44,375 bases of DNA. Source: Pirellulales bacterium. GTDB taxonomy: Bacteria > Planctomycetota > Planctomycetia > Pirellulales > UBA1268. Where the stretch lies: contig JADHNY010000022.1 in the NCBI GenBank assembly GCA_016779265.1, positions 1 to 44,375 of the forward strand, written 5' to 3'. Below, piece by piece: positions 8,004-16,055 of the stretch. The notes below the pieces were generated by a model. That model was not told where the DNA came from and did not search any database. It was given only the letters and a program-made list of their open reading frames with translations. Position 1 is the stretch's first letter; every line of letters starts with the position of its first letter. The position numbers and the translations under genes are program-made.

Positions 8004-9812
8004 TCAAAACGGCCAGATCAGAGGAGCCAGCGCAAGCGTGACAACCATCACAATCAGATTCAACGGCCCGCCAAACCGCAGGTAATCGCTGAAACGATAG
8101 CCACCAGCACCGTAGATCATCAGGTTGGTCTGGTAGCCCATTGGCGTGGCAAAGCCACAGCTCGCGGCGACGGTGATCGCCATCACAAACGGCATGTAGT
8201 TCACGTCAAGGTCAGCGGCGGCCTGCCAGGCGATCGGAAACACGAGCACCGCAGCGGCGTTGTTGCTCATCAGCTCGGTAAACAGCATCGCCAGCGCGTA
8301 CACCGCTGCGAGCACCCAGCGAGGGTCGTTGCCTGCAGCAGCCACGGTCGAGGTGGCGATCGCTTCGGCGAGGCCAGTCGTGTCCATCGCTCGGGCAATA
8401 CCGAAACTCGCCGCAATCAGCAGCAGTGATTCCCACTCGATCGCTCGGCGAGCTTCGCTGGATGTCAGGCAGCGGGTGGCCACCACCATGCCAGCGGCAG
8501 CCATGGCCGCAGTGATCATCGGAACAAGACCAAGCGCCGCCGCCGCCACCATGCCGGTGAGGATGGTGAGGGCAACCCAGGAGTGATCATGCCGGGGTGT
8601 GGTGGATCCGTGGACTTCGCTGACGAGATAGAAGTCACGGCTTGATCGCTGTCGTTCGACAAACTGAGGGCTTGCCTCGACGAGCACGGTATCGCCCGGC
8701 TCAAGCGAGACATCACCCATCTTCATCCGGAGCCGTTCGCCGTTGCGAGCCACCGCGATCACAACGGCGTCGTAGGTGGAACGAAACCGGCCCTGGCGGA
8801 TCGTGCGGCCGACGAGGGGGCAGGAGTTCGACACCACCGCTTCCACAAGAATTCGTTCGCTGCGTGGGTCATCCAGTTTGAAGACCTGATCGGTGGCAGG
8901 ACGCAGGCCACGGATCTTTTGCAGGTCGACGATTGAATCGACATCGCCCACGAAGACGAGCCGATCCCCTTCCTGAAGCCGCTCAGTCGGAGCGACTGCG
9001 GCGATCACATGCCCATCACGATCGATCTCCATCAGGAACATGCCGGCGAGCCCTCGCAGGCCAGCAGCTTCAATGGTGCGGCCGACCAGCGGTCCCTCTT
9101 CGACCACCATCTCAAGCGTGTACTGCCGAGGGTCGTCAGACTCGCTCATGGCTGGGCGACGATCTTTCAGAAGAAAGCGGCTCGCCGAGAGGATGTAGAC
9201 GCTGCCGATGGCCAGCAAGGGGACGCCCAGCCAGGTGATGTCAAACATCGCTAACGGCTGCCCCGTCTCGTGAGAGACCAGGCCGCTGACGATCACATTG
9301 GTGCTTGTGCCGACGAGGGTGCAGAGCCCACCTAGGACAACCGCGTCGTTCATCGGCATCAGCAGGCGTGACACCGAGAGCCGATTCTTTTTGGCCCAGT
9401 CGCGGACCGCCGGCACCATCAAGGCCACCACCGGCGTGTTGTTCATCACCGCAGAAAGGAAAGCGGGCAGTGCCATCACACGAGCCTGCGCCGACGTCAA
9501 TGAGTTTGGTCTGCCCAGAACTCGCTCAAAGAGCACCGAGAGGGCTCCTGTTCGCTCCATGGCTGCCGCCACCACAAACAGGGCAGCGACGGTGAGCATT
9601 CCTTCGTTGGCCATACCACGGAATGCTTCGGTCGGGGAGAGCACGCCGGTGGCAAGCAGCACGATCACGCCCCCGAGCATGGCCATGTCGGGCGATCGCT
9701 GCACGAGCAGGATCACTGCCAGCACGCCAAACAGCACAATCGCCGTGAGCGCAGCCGGCCAGGTGGGCGTGGCCGCGAGAAAGGCGAGAGCGTCGGCGAA
9801 CGGTGCGATCAT
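8004..9812 (-). CDS. SLC13/DASS-type anion permease with two TrkA-C domains
   Basis: This 602-residue inner-membrane transporter belongs to the divalent anion:Na+ symporter superfamily, members of which carry sulfate or dicarboxylates. Two transmembrane bundles (about 20-212 and 410-600) flank a cytoplasmic insert with two TrkA-C-like domains (about 228-300 and 313-395), each with a PLVGRTI motif. MNNTPVV (123-129) and TSTN (169-172) in the first half pair with SNNAAA (516-521) and ATPMGYQTN (555-563) in the second, the expected inverted-repeat signature motifs. The architecture matches sulfate-permease-like members such as SLT/SAC1-type proteins. With sulfatases a few kilobases away, sulfate transport is an attractive but unproven substrate. 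The ATG at 9810-9812 has no clear ribosome binding site. Confidence 0.9.
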   Translation of the reverse strand: MIAPFADALAFLAATPTWPAALTAIVLFGVLAVILLVQRSPDMAMLGGVIVLLATGVLSPTEAFRGMANEGMLTVAALFVVAAAMERTGALSVLFERVLGRPNSLTSAQARVMALPAFLSAVMNNTPVVALMVPAVRDWAKKNRLSVSRLLMPMNDAVVLGGLCTLVGTSTNVIVSGLVSHETGQPLAMFDITWLGVPLLAIGSVYILSASRFLLKDRRPAMSESDDPRQYTLEMVVEEGPLVGRTIEAAGLRGLAGMFLMEIDRDGHVIAAVAPTERLQEGDRLVFVGDVDSIVDLQKIRGLRPATDQVFKLDDPRSERILVEAVVSNSCPLVGRTIRQGRFRSTYDAVVIAVARNGERLRMKMGDVSLEPGDTVLVEASPQFVERQRSSRDFYLVSEVHGSTTPRHDHSWVALTILTGMVAAAALGLVPMITAAMAAAGMVVATRCLTSSEARRAIEWESLLLIAASFGIARAMDTTGLAEAIATSTVAAAGNDPRWVLAAVYALAMLFTELMSNNAAAVLVFPIAWQAAADLDVNYMPFVMAITVAASCGFATPMGYQTNLMIYGAGGYRFSDYLRFGGPLNLIVMVVTLALAPLIWPF

Positions 9813-9982
9813 GTGAGTTTTCTGATCAGCGAACGTGGGTTGAGGAGAACCGGTGAACCGTCATCGTGCTTCTGTCTTTTCCTGGAATCGACGCAGCCAT
9901 CGCTGGCTCGTATCCTGCGAACGCGGTCAGCCTTTTCTCGGGCGGCGCCAGTCCCGCGACATGCAGGAGAGTACGGAAAACG

Positions 9983-10588
9983 ATGATTGATTCACTTCTC
10001 GCCGGCAACGCGAAGTTTCGCCACGACGAATACGCCCCCAATCAGGACTACTACCACACGATTGCCGCCCAACAGAAGCCGAAAGTGCTCTGGATCGGCT
10101 GTTCCGACTCTCGCGTGAGTGAAGACATCGTTACCGGTTCACGTCCAGGCACCCTCTTCGTGCACCGCAACATCGCCAACATCGTCGCCTTTAACGACGT
10201 GAATATTGCCGCGATTCTTGATTACGCTCTGCTTCACCTGAAGGTGAAAGACATTGTTGTGTGCGGTCATACGCGGTGTGGAGGTATCGCCGCACTCGAG
10301 GCTGGATATATCGAAGACTCCTACATCGCAGATTGGCTGTGTGTCGCCTCGGAAGCTCTCGAGAGGACGGAAAAAGCATGTCGCAGGCGTTCAATGACGC
10401 ACGAGCAAAAAATGGAGCTGCTCGCTCGAGAGAATGTGAAACTTCAGATCCGGCATTTAGAGCACATCGCGATTGTGAAGCGAATGCGGAAAAGAAAGAC
10501 ATGGCCGCGGCTACACGGCTGGCTCTATCGGGTCGAAACCGGTGGCATCGACATCGTCGTGGATGGCAATGCGGCTCCGCAGGCATGA
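9983..10588 (+). CDS. can: Beta-class carbonic anhydrase
   Basis: The 201-residue zinc enzyme interconverts CO2 and bicarbonate in the cytoplasm. All beta-class residues are present: Cys40 in WIGCSDSRV with the Asp42-Arg44 dyad, and His96 and Cys99 in VVCGHTRCGG. HRNIAN (61-66) is also typical. The frame extends upstream, but family homology starts at the ATG at 9983, preceded by AGGAGAG at 9965-9971. The C-terminus has a Lys/Arg-rich helix (about 166-176) and ends with the usual GWLYRVETG region. The gene is divergent from the SLC13-type transporter with 170 bases between them, which leaves room for a bicarbonate or sulfate link, but nothing in the sequence proves one. Confidence 0.95.
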   Translation: MIDSLLAGNAKFRHDEYAPNQDYYHTIAAQQKPKVLWIGCSDSRVSEDIVTGSRPGTLFVHRNIANIVAFNDVNIAAILDYALLHLKVKDIVVCGHTRCGGIAALEAGYIEDSYIADWLCVASEALERTEKACRRRSMTHEQKMELLARENVKLQIRHLEHIAIVKRMRKRKTWPRLHGWLYRVETGGIDIVVDGNAAPQA

Positions 10589-10600
10589 GCTGCTGAGACA

Positions 10601-10619
10601 GTCGTCTTACTCAGACGGC
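10601..10619. terminator. Hairpin between convergent can and FGE genes
   Basis: GTCGTCT (10601-10607), loop TACTC, AGACGGC (10613-10619): seven pairs including one G-T. The FGE stop codon (10607-10609) lies at its loop. No T tract. Confidence 0.35.
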
Positions 10620-11656
10620 GGGTCCATCACGCAGCGAAAGCCGATGTGGTTTGTGCCGCTCTCGATGTCGCCCTTGCCGCGTCCCCCTGGGACATATCGT
10701 CGACAGTAGCCATCGTGGCAGAGAAAACTGCCGCCCCGTTGCACACGCTTCGGGATGCCAGGCTCCTGCGGATCATGGCTTGTGGAGGGACCGAGGGGGT
10801 TGCGGGACTCGCTGTTGGCATAGGTGTCAGCCTGGTACCAGTCGGCACACCATTCCCACACATTGCCCGACATGTCGAAGAGTCCGTAGGCGTTTGGTGC
10901 GAAGGAGCCGACAGGAGCAGCAGCGACGTAGCCATCGTCGCGAGTGTTCTCTACCGGAAACCGGCCCTGCCAGATGTTGGCCTGCCAGCCACCGGCACCA
11001 GGCTCGTCTTCACCCCAGACATAGGTCTTGGATTCGAGACCACCACGCGCGGCGCGTTCCCACTCAGCTTCGGTCGGCAGTCGCTTGCCAGCCCAGGTGG
11101 CGTAGGCCACGGCATCTTCCCAGGCGATCTGCACGACTGGGTGCTTTTCACGATCCTTGATATCGGAGTGGGGGCCCTCGGGATGCTGCCAGTCGGTCTT
11201 CTTCACCCAGCTCCACCAGCGGAGATGGTTGTCCAGCGGCACGGGACCGCTCGGTGGAGCGAAGACGATCGAGCCGGGCTCGAGGTTCTCTGCAGGTACA
11301 CCCGGAAACTTGGCTGGATCGATCGGCCTTTCCGCGACCGTGACATAGCCCGTCTCTTTGACAAACCTGGCGAACTCTTCGTTGGTCACTTCGTGGGTAT
11401 CCATCCAGTAGCCGTCGACATAGACGCGATGGAGCGGCCGTGCATCAGGAAAGGCTTCATCACCCATGGTGAACCAGCCTCCAGGAATCCAGACCATGCC
11501 TGCGGGAGCCTCGCCTCGAGGCTGATCTGTCGCCGGCACACTCGCGGCGGTGTCGTCGGCGATGCACGCAGCCGAGAAAACGCATGCGATGGCTAGGGCA
11601 GCGATGAAGAGACACGAGAAGGCCGAAGAGGAGGTGGTCTGGACAGCGATCTTCAT
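10607..11656 (-). CDS. Formylglycine-generating enzyme (sulfatase maturase), exported
   Basis: The 349-residue SUMF1-family protein converts the active-site Cys of type I sulfatases to formylglycine using O2. The C-terminal core has both catalytic Cys: Cys313 and Cys318 in GGSFLCHDGYCRRY, the pattern that separates genuine FGE from the many SUMF1-fold paralogues lacking them. GNVWEWCADW (264-273) and HIGFRC (337-342) are also conserved. Residues 1-32 form a signal sequence ending in SAAC, close to a lipobox, so the enzyme is probably exported or membrane-anchored. I used the ATG at 11654-11656; a GTG codon immediately before it is possible. It is divergent from the deacetylase/sulfatase pair and within 5 kb of two CxPxR sulfatases, its likely substrates. 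Confidence 0.92.
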   Translation of the reverse strand: MKIAVQTTSSSAFSCLFIAALAIACVFSAACIADDTAASVPATDQPRGEAPAGMVWIPGGWFTMGDEAFPDARPLHRVYVDGYWMDTHEVTNEEFARFVKETGYVTVAERPIDPAKFPGVPAENLEPGSIVFAPPSGPVPLDNHLRWWSWVKKTDWQHPEGPHSDIKDREKHPVVQIAWEDAVAYATWAGKRLPTEAEWERAARGGLESKTYVWGEDEPGAGGWQANIWQGRFPVENTRDDGYVAAAPVGSFAPNAYGLFDMSGNVWEWCADWYQADTYANSESRNPLGPSTSHDPQEPGIPKRVQRGGSFLCHDGYCRRYVPGGRGKGDIESGTNHIGFRCVMDPPSE

Positions 11657-11859
11657 CACTCAATCCCCAGGAGAGGAGGCACGGTCGGATGGTGGATTTC
11701 TGATCTTACCACCGACAGGCGACGGCTTCTGCCCACCGCCGTCTGGCAGCCGCGGTGGTTACGAGATCTGGCACGTTCGCCGGCGACAGCTCAGGCATGG
11801 TGAGCTAGGGTGTCGTGTGCGGGCGGTCGCTCGCCGGCCTCTCCGTGGAAACCGAGCCC

Positions 11860-12762
11860 GTGCGTCTTTTCCCCTCAGATCGTTTCGAACTGCCGCTGCC
11901 AGAGGGGCATTCGTTTCCGATGGCCAAGTATCGGCTGTTGCGAGAGCAGCTTGAGTTAGCAGTGAAGGCCGGCGCTGTCTTCTCATTTCACGAACCACAG
12001 GCCGCTTCCTGGGAGTCGCTGGTGCGGGTGCATGACGCCGGCTATCTCGAGCGAGTTTTTCAGGGTGAGCTGAGTGCTGCTGAGGTTCGTCGGATCGGCT
12101 TTCCCTGGAGTGAGCAGCTCGTCGAACGATCACGACGCAGCACGGGGGCGGCAATCGATGCAGCACTGGCTGCCGTTGAGGATGGTATGGCTGCGAGCCT
12201 TGCTGGGGGCACGCACCATGCTGGAATCGGGTTTGGTGAGGGCTACTGCGTGTTCAACGACACGGCGGTCGCTGTGCGTGAGCTGCAGGCTGCCGGTCGT
12301 GTTGGCCGCGCGGCCATCCTTGACCTCGATGTGCATCAGGGAAACGGCACTGCCGATATCTTCTCGGCAGACTCCAGCGTGTTCACCGTTTCGGTTCATG
12401 GAGGCCGCAACTTCCCGCTCCGCAAGGTGGCGAGCAGTCTCGATATTCCTCTCGACGATGGTACGGCAGATGAGCCTTACCTCGAAGCGGTGGATCAGGC
12501 GACACGGGCAGCCATTGAAGAAGGGCGTCCCGACATTCTGCTCTACATCGCAGGAGCGGATCCTTATCATGGAGATCGTCTCGGGCGACTGGCGGTCTCG
12601 GCGACCGCGCTCCTCGAGCGGGATCGGCTCGTGTTTGACGCGGTCATCCGTGCTGGCCTCCCGCTGGCCATTGTGTGCGGAGGCGGCTACTGCGCAGATG
12701 TCAGTCAGACCGTCGCGATTCATGCCGCCACCATGCTCGAGGCATCACGTCGGTGTGGCTGA
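11860..12762 (+). CDS. Histone-deacetylase-superfamily deacetylase
   Basis: The product (300 aa) is a zinc-dependent amidohydrolase of the arginase/HDAC fold; bacterial members deacetylate polyamines, acetoin-pathway proteins or unknown substrates. Tandem His119-His120 are in GTHHAGIGFGEGYCVFND, the zinc ligands Asp157 and His159 in DLDVHQGNG, the third ligand Asp234 in GADPYHGD, and the catalytic Tyr277 in GGGYCAD, so the site is complete. The opening RLFPSDRFELPLPEGHSFPM matches the class IV/HDAC11-like group. I chose the GTG at 11860 because homology begins there; a GTG at 11815 would add 15 residues. No signal peptide is seen, so it is cytoplasmic. It ends 31 bases before sulfatase 1 and is probably co-transcribed with it. 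Confidence 0.9.
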   Translation: MRLFPSDRFELPLPEGHSFPMAKYRLLREQLELAVKAGAVFSFHEPQAASWESLVRVHDAGYLERVFQGELSAAEVRRIGFPWSEQLVERSRRSTGAAIDAALAAVEDGMAASLAGGTHHAGIGFGEGYCVFNDTAVAVRELQAAGRVGRAAILDLDVHQGNGTADIFSADSSVFTVSVHGGRNFPLRKVASSLDIPLDDGTADEPYLEAVDQATRAAIEEGRPDILLYIAGADPYHGDRLGRLAVSATALLERDRLVFDAVIRAGLPLAIVCGGGYCADVSQTVAIHAATMLEASRRCG

Positions 12763-12778
12763 TGTCGGTGTGGCTGAT
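12749..12778 (+). repeat. 15-bp perfect tandem duplication
   Basis: GTCGGTGTGGCTGAT occurs twice in a row (12749-12763 and 12764-12778). The deacetylase stop codon TGA (12760-12762) is in the first copy; the second copy lies in the gap before sulfatase 1. Confidence 0.9.
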
Positions 12779-12782
12779 GAAG

Positions 12783-12788
12783 AGGAGG
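12783..12788 (+). promoter_or_regulatory. Shine-Dalgarno that fixes the sulfatase 1 start
   Basis: AGGAGG, five bases before the GTG at 12794 and 17 before the in-frame ATG at 12806. The spacing favours the GTG, which also places Arg before the hydrophobic core of the signal peptide. Confidence 0.7.
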
Positions 12789-12793
12789 TGTCT

Positions 12794-14281
12794 GTGGTTG
12801 CACGAATGTTGCTGGTCTTGGTGTTGGGGCTTGCCTGGGGGGAAGCGAAGTCAGATTCCCCAAACGTGCTCTTGATCGTTACGGATGAACACAACTTCCG
12901 CACGATCGGCTGCTACCGCTCGCTTCTCTCCGCAGAGCAGGCCGAGATGTGGGGGCCGGGGACCGTGGTAACCACGCCGAATCTCGACCGACTGGCTGAG
13001 CAAGGAGTGCTCTGCACGCGTGCGTATGCGACGGCACCGGTGTGCTCCCCCTGCCGAGCGGCAATGATCACCGGGCTCTATCCTCACACTGCGGGTGTGC
13101 CGACCAACAACTTTCCGTTGCGGGGCGATGTCCCTACGCTCGCGACCATTCTCAACAGTCATGGGTATCGCACCGGGTTTCTCGGGAAGTGGCATCTTGG
13201 TGGTGAGGGGAAGCCTGAATGGTCACCGGTGATCGATGGCGGCTTTGAGTTCACGACCTACATGTTCAATCGCGGTCACTGGAAAAAGTTTGGTCTGACT
13301 CCCAGTGGCCCCGAGGTGGCTGCCCGTGATGGCAACGGAGAGCCAAGCTACGCCGTGGCAGATGCAACCGGTGAGAGCTACGCCACCGACTTTCTCACCG
13401 ATCGAACGATAGAGTTTGTCACCGCCGCCGACTCCGCCCCGTTTTTTGCCGTGGTCAGCTATCCCGATCCGCACGGTCCCAACACGGTCAGAAAACCCTA
13501 CGACACGATGTTTGATTCGCTGCGTTTTTTGCCGCCGCGGACCTACGGACGAGATGACGTGCCAAGCCCTCGGTGGCTCGGTGGCGGGAAGAATCATGCG
13601 GTCTTCCGTGGCGAGCAAATGAGCACCTACTTCGGGATGGTGAAGTGTCTTGATGACAACATCGGCCGACTGCTCAGAGCGCTCGATCGCAGCGGCAAAC
13701 TCGATTCGACAATCATCATGATGACCTCTGACCATGGGGATCTCTGCTACGAGCACGATCGACTCAATAAGGGAAACCCGTATGAGGGATCAGCTCGCGT
13801 CCCCTTATTGATCCGCTATCCCAGTGCCCTGGCCGCAGGCCAGGTGTACACGGCTCCTGTTGGCACGGTGGATCTCACCCCAACGCTGCTTGGCCTTGCC
13901 GGCATCGAGGCCAACACGAACTTTGAGGGCCGTGATCTTTCCGAAGCACTGGCGCATTCAGAGGCAACGGAAAAGGTGGCCGAGCGTGATGTTCAGGTCA
14001 CCTTCTTGCGAAATGCAGGCACCTCCGCCAACTGGATCTGTGCCATCGACAGCCGCTACAAGCTCGTTCTTTCAGTGAACGATCGTCCGTGGCTGTTTGA
14101 TGCAGAACAGGATCCTGACGAACTGCTCAACTTCTACGGCCGGCCAGGCACCGAGGAGGCAACATGGCGGCTCGCAGATGCATTGCAGCGGTATGTGACC
14201 GAGACCGCTGACGAGTTTGGTGACCATCCGGCCATTGCAGAGGCGCTGGAGTCGGCGGCGGGCAGGCAGACACTTCCCTGA
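12794..14281 (+). CDS. Exported type I sulfatase (arylsulfatase-like)
   Basis: The 495-residue alkaline-phosphatase-fold sulfatase hydrolyses a sulfate ester outside the cytoplasm. It starts with a short signal peptide (residues 1-19). LLIVTDEHN (26-34) supplies a metal-binding Asp, and CSPCR at 84-88 is the CxPxR motif whose Cys84 must become formylglycine. TGLYPHTAG and GYRTGFLGKWHLGG follow as expected, and MTSDHGDLCYEH supplies further metal ligands. The C-terminal DAEQDPDELLNFYG is the usual sulfatase tail. The substrate is unknown; polysaccharide sulfate esters are the common targets in planctomycetes. The FGE gene that could activate it is 1.1 kb upstream on the other strand. It converges on sulfatase 2. 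Confidence 0.95.
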   Translation: MVARMLLVLVLGLAWGEAKSDSPNVLLIVTDEHNFRTIGCYRSLLSAEQAEMWGPGTVVTTPNLDRLAEQGVLCTRAYATAPVCSPCRAAMITGLYPHTAGVPTNNFPLRGDVPTLATILNSHGYRTGFLGKWHLGGEGKPEWSPVIDGGFEFTTYMFNRGHWKKFGLTPSGPEVAARDGNGEPSYAVADATGESYATDFLTDRTIEFVTAADSAPFFAVVSYPDPHGPNTVRKPYDTMFDSLRFLPPRTYGRDDVPSPRWLGGGKNHAVFRGEQMSTYFGMVKCLDDNIGRLLRALDRSGKLDSTIIMMTSDHGDLCYEHDRLNKGNPYEGSARVPLLIRYPSALAAGQVYTAPVGTVDLTPTLLGLAGIEANTNFEGRDLSEALAHSEATEKVAERDVQVTFLRNAGTSANWICAIDSRYKLVLSVNDRPWLFDAEQDPDELLNFYGRPGTEEATWRLADALQRYVTETADEFGDHPAIAEALESAAGRQTLP

Positions 14282-14294
14282 CCGCAGCGGTCAG
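14278..14294. terminator. Hairpin between convergent sulfatase genes
   Basis: CTGACC (14278-14283), loop GCAGC, GGTCAG (14289-14294). It contains the sulfatase 1 stop codon and is followed by TTCT on plus. Sulfatase 2 ends two bases later. A bidirectional terminator is likely but inferred. Confidence 0.45.
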
Positions 14295-14296
14295 TT

Positions 14297-15709
14297 CTAT
14301 GGGTTGCGGGCGGGCGTCTTCCGCGGCACCCAGGTTTCAGGAGCGTTGAGCATCAGCGGTTCATGAAACACGGTGCGTTGATCCCCCTGGGTCTCCATCC
14401 AGGCTTTCAGTTCACGGTGCAGCTGATCGCGGGTGTCGGTGAGGCCAGGCTCGTCGGCAAGGTTTGTCAGTTCGTCAGGGTCTTCCTGCAGATCGTAGAG
14501 CTCAAGTGCTGGGCGGCCGTGGTGCTTGGCCACGAGTTCTGCGGCTCGTCCGCCTTGCTTGGCGGCCTCGGTCCACTGTCTGAAGTAGTCGCCGGAGGTT
14601 TCTCGCAGGAGCAGGTCAATATGTGTGGTGAAGGCAAACTCTGGATGAAGATTCCAGATCAGCTTGTAGCGGTCGCTGCGAACGCTCCTGCTGGGGTAAA
14701 CGTTCATCAGACGGTCGCCACTGTGAGTGGTGAAGATGCGATCCCGGTGGGTGTTGGTGCCTGCTGTCAGCAGCTGACAAAACGACTGGCCGTCGAGTGC
14801 TGCGGGAGCGGTTCCGCCGCCACTCTCGATCAGCGTCGGCAGGATATCGATCCAGCTCACCATCGCATCGGTGCGGCTGCCGGCCTTGATCTGACCTGGT
14901 CGTGAGATCACCAGAGGCACACGGATTCCCTCGTCGTAGAGGTTCCACTTCCCGAATGGAAACTGAGCTCCGTGATCGCTGGAGAAGAGAAACAGGGTGT
15001 CGTCAGCGAGGTGGTGTCTGGTGAGCTTGCGGAGTTCACCAAGATAGGCATCGAGGTCTTTGACCTCCTGCAGGTAGCGTGACCGTTGGACCCTGGTCCG
15101 TGGCGTGTCGAGCAGTTTCGCTGGCAGTGACAGCTGCTGAGGATCCACGCTCGACTCCGCTGGCCACGGAACATGCGGGTTGGAGACACCCACAAACAGA
15201 GCGAGTGGCCGAGGATCATCTCGTGTTTGCAGAAACTGCCGGACTGCCCGGCGGACCTGAGGAATGTTTGAACTCAGGTCGATCGTTTCAAACCCGTAGT
15301 CTTGGGCGCTGCGGGCGTGGGCGACCTTGCCAAAGGCAGCCGTGTGGTAGCCGAGTTCGTTGAGCAGCCTGGGGAGCCGGAGTGTGCCTTCGCGAGGAAA
15401 GGTGTGGTTTTCTTCCGCTCCGTTCCGTGCGGGCATCAGGCCGGTGAGCAGGGCTGCTCGGCTGGGAGCACAGGATGGGCTTGCCACAAACGCGTGATCA
15501 AACGTGAGCCCATCGGCAGCGAGGGCGGTGATCGCAGGTGTGGCGATCGAACTGCCGCCGTAGAGAGGGAGGTCTGCTGCTGAAAGATCGTCCGCAAGGT
15601 AGACGACGATGTCTGGCTGACGGTCGGGAGCCGCCATCGCCATGCCGAGTCCCGCCAGCCAACACCAGCCGAAGAGAATGACCCTGGCAACGTGCTGTGA
15701 GGATCGCAT
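14297..15709 (-). CDS. Exported type I sulfatase, heparan N-sulfatase (SGSH)-like
   Basis: The 470-residue product begins with a signal peptide (about residues 1-26, cleavage near AMA-AP). YLADDLS (37-43) gives paired metal-binding Asp, and CAPSR at 80-84 is the CxPxR motif with Cys80 as formylglycine precursor. The metal site SSDHGAQFPFGKWNLYDEG strongly recalls the N-sulfoglucosamine sulfohydrolase group, which has the same spacing from SSD to NLY. That suggests a sulfamate or glucosamine-type substrate, as inference. The ATG at 15707-15709 gives the best signal peptide; in-frame ATGs at 15724 and 15796 would lengthen it. It is tail-to-tail with sulfatase 1 and shares the nearby FGE. Confidence 0.93.
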   Translation of the reverse strand: MRSSQHVARVILFGWCWLAGLGMAMAAPDRQPDIVVYLADDLSAADLPLYGGSSIATPAITALAADGLTFDHAFVASPSCAPSRAALLTGLMPARNGAEENHTFPREGTLRLPRLLNELGYHTAAFGKVAHARSAQDYGFETIDLSSNIPQVRRAVRQFLQTRDDPRPLALFVGVSNPHVPWPAESSVDPQQLSLPAKLLDTPRTRVQRSRYLQEVKDLDAYLGELRKLTRHHLADDTLFLFSSDHGAQFPFGKWNLYDEGIRVPLVISRPGQIKAGSRTDAMVSWIDILPTLIESGGGTAPAALDGQSFCQLLTAGTNTHRDRIFTTHSGDRLMNVYPSRSVRSDRYKLIWNLHPEFAFTTHIDLLLRETSGDYFRQWTEAAKQGGRAAELVAKHHGRPALELYDLQEDPDELTNLADEPGLTDTRDQLHRELKAWMETQGDQRTVFHEPLMLNAPETWVPRKTPARNP

Positions 15710-15892
15710 CAAAGACACTTGCATCGATCGCTTCGCAGTGTGCGGTTCTGAGTGTGGAGTCTGCTGGCCGGAGAGACTGCGTTGCTGGGTGTGCATGCAC
15801 CGTCAGAGAGCATGCGCTGGCAGGTGAGATCAACTAGCAGATGAGAAGCGTGGCTTCACGCAGGCAGCAGTGCGGAAAGGCCCCCTCTGCAT

Positions 15893-15924
15893 CTCAAGAC
15901 CCCGCGTGCCTCAAGACCTCAAGA
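15893..15924. repeat. Three short direct repeats beside the tRNA 3' end
   Basis: CTCAAGA occurs at 15893-15899, 15910-15916 and 15918-15924, just past the 3' end of tRNA-Arg (minus strand TCTTGAG). No integrase gene is near, so I do not call an attachment site. Confidence 0.6.
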
Positions 15925-15928
15925 GAAC

Positions 15929-16002
15929 TACCCCCGACAGGATTCGAACCTGTAACCTTCGGCTCCGGAGGCCGACGCTCTATCCAATTGAGCTACGGAG
16001 GC
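15929..16002 (-). tRNA. tRNA-Arg (anticodon CCG)
   Basis: The 74-nt minus-strand sequence folds as a full cloverleaf. The acceptor GCCTCCG pairs with CGGGGGT with two wobbles. The anticodon stem TCGGC/GCCGA encloses loop CTCCGGA, giving anticodon CCG (reads CGG). The T arm is ACAGG-TTCGAAT-CCTGT and the discriminator is A. The 3' CCA is not encoded. Confidence 0.95.
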
Positions 16003-16013
16003 GGCAGCACGTG

Positions 16014-16019
16014 AGTATA
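16014..16019 (-). promoter_or_regulatory. Candidate -10 box for tRNA-Arg
   Basis: Minus strand TATACT ends 11 bases before the tRNA 5' end. A weak -35-like TAGACT lies at 16035-16040 with a 15-base spacer. The position suits initiation around 16007. Confidence 0.5.
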
Positions 16020-16055
16020 GCACCTCGTGCCGCGAGTCTATGGGCGACAGCCGGC

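Noticed and set aside
12074-12793. N-terminal extension of sulfatase 1 by 240 codons
   Set aside because: It overlaps the deacetylase gene in another frame; the Shine-Dalgarno and signal peptide fix the start at 12794.
15893-16002. tRNA-Arg plus nearby CTCAAGA repeats as an integration site
   Set aside because: No integrase, no duplicated tRNA 3' end and no mobile genes on either side; the repeat is too short.
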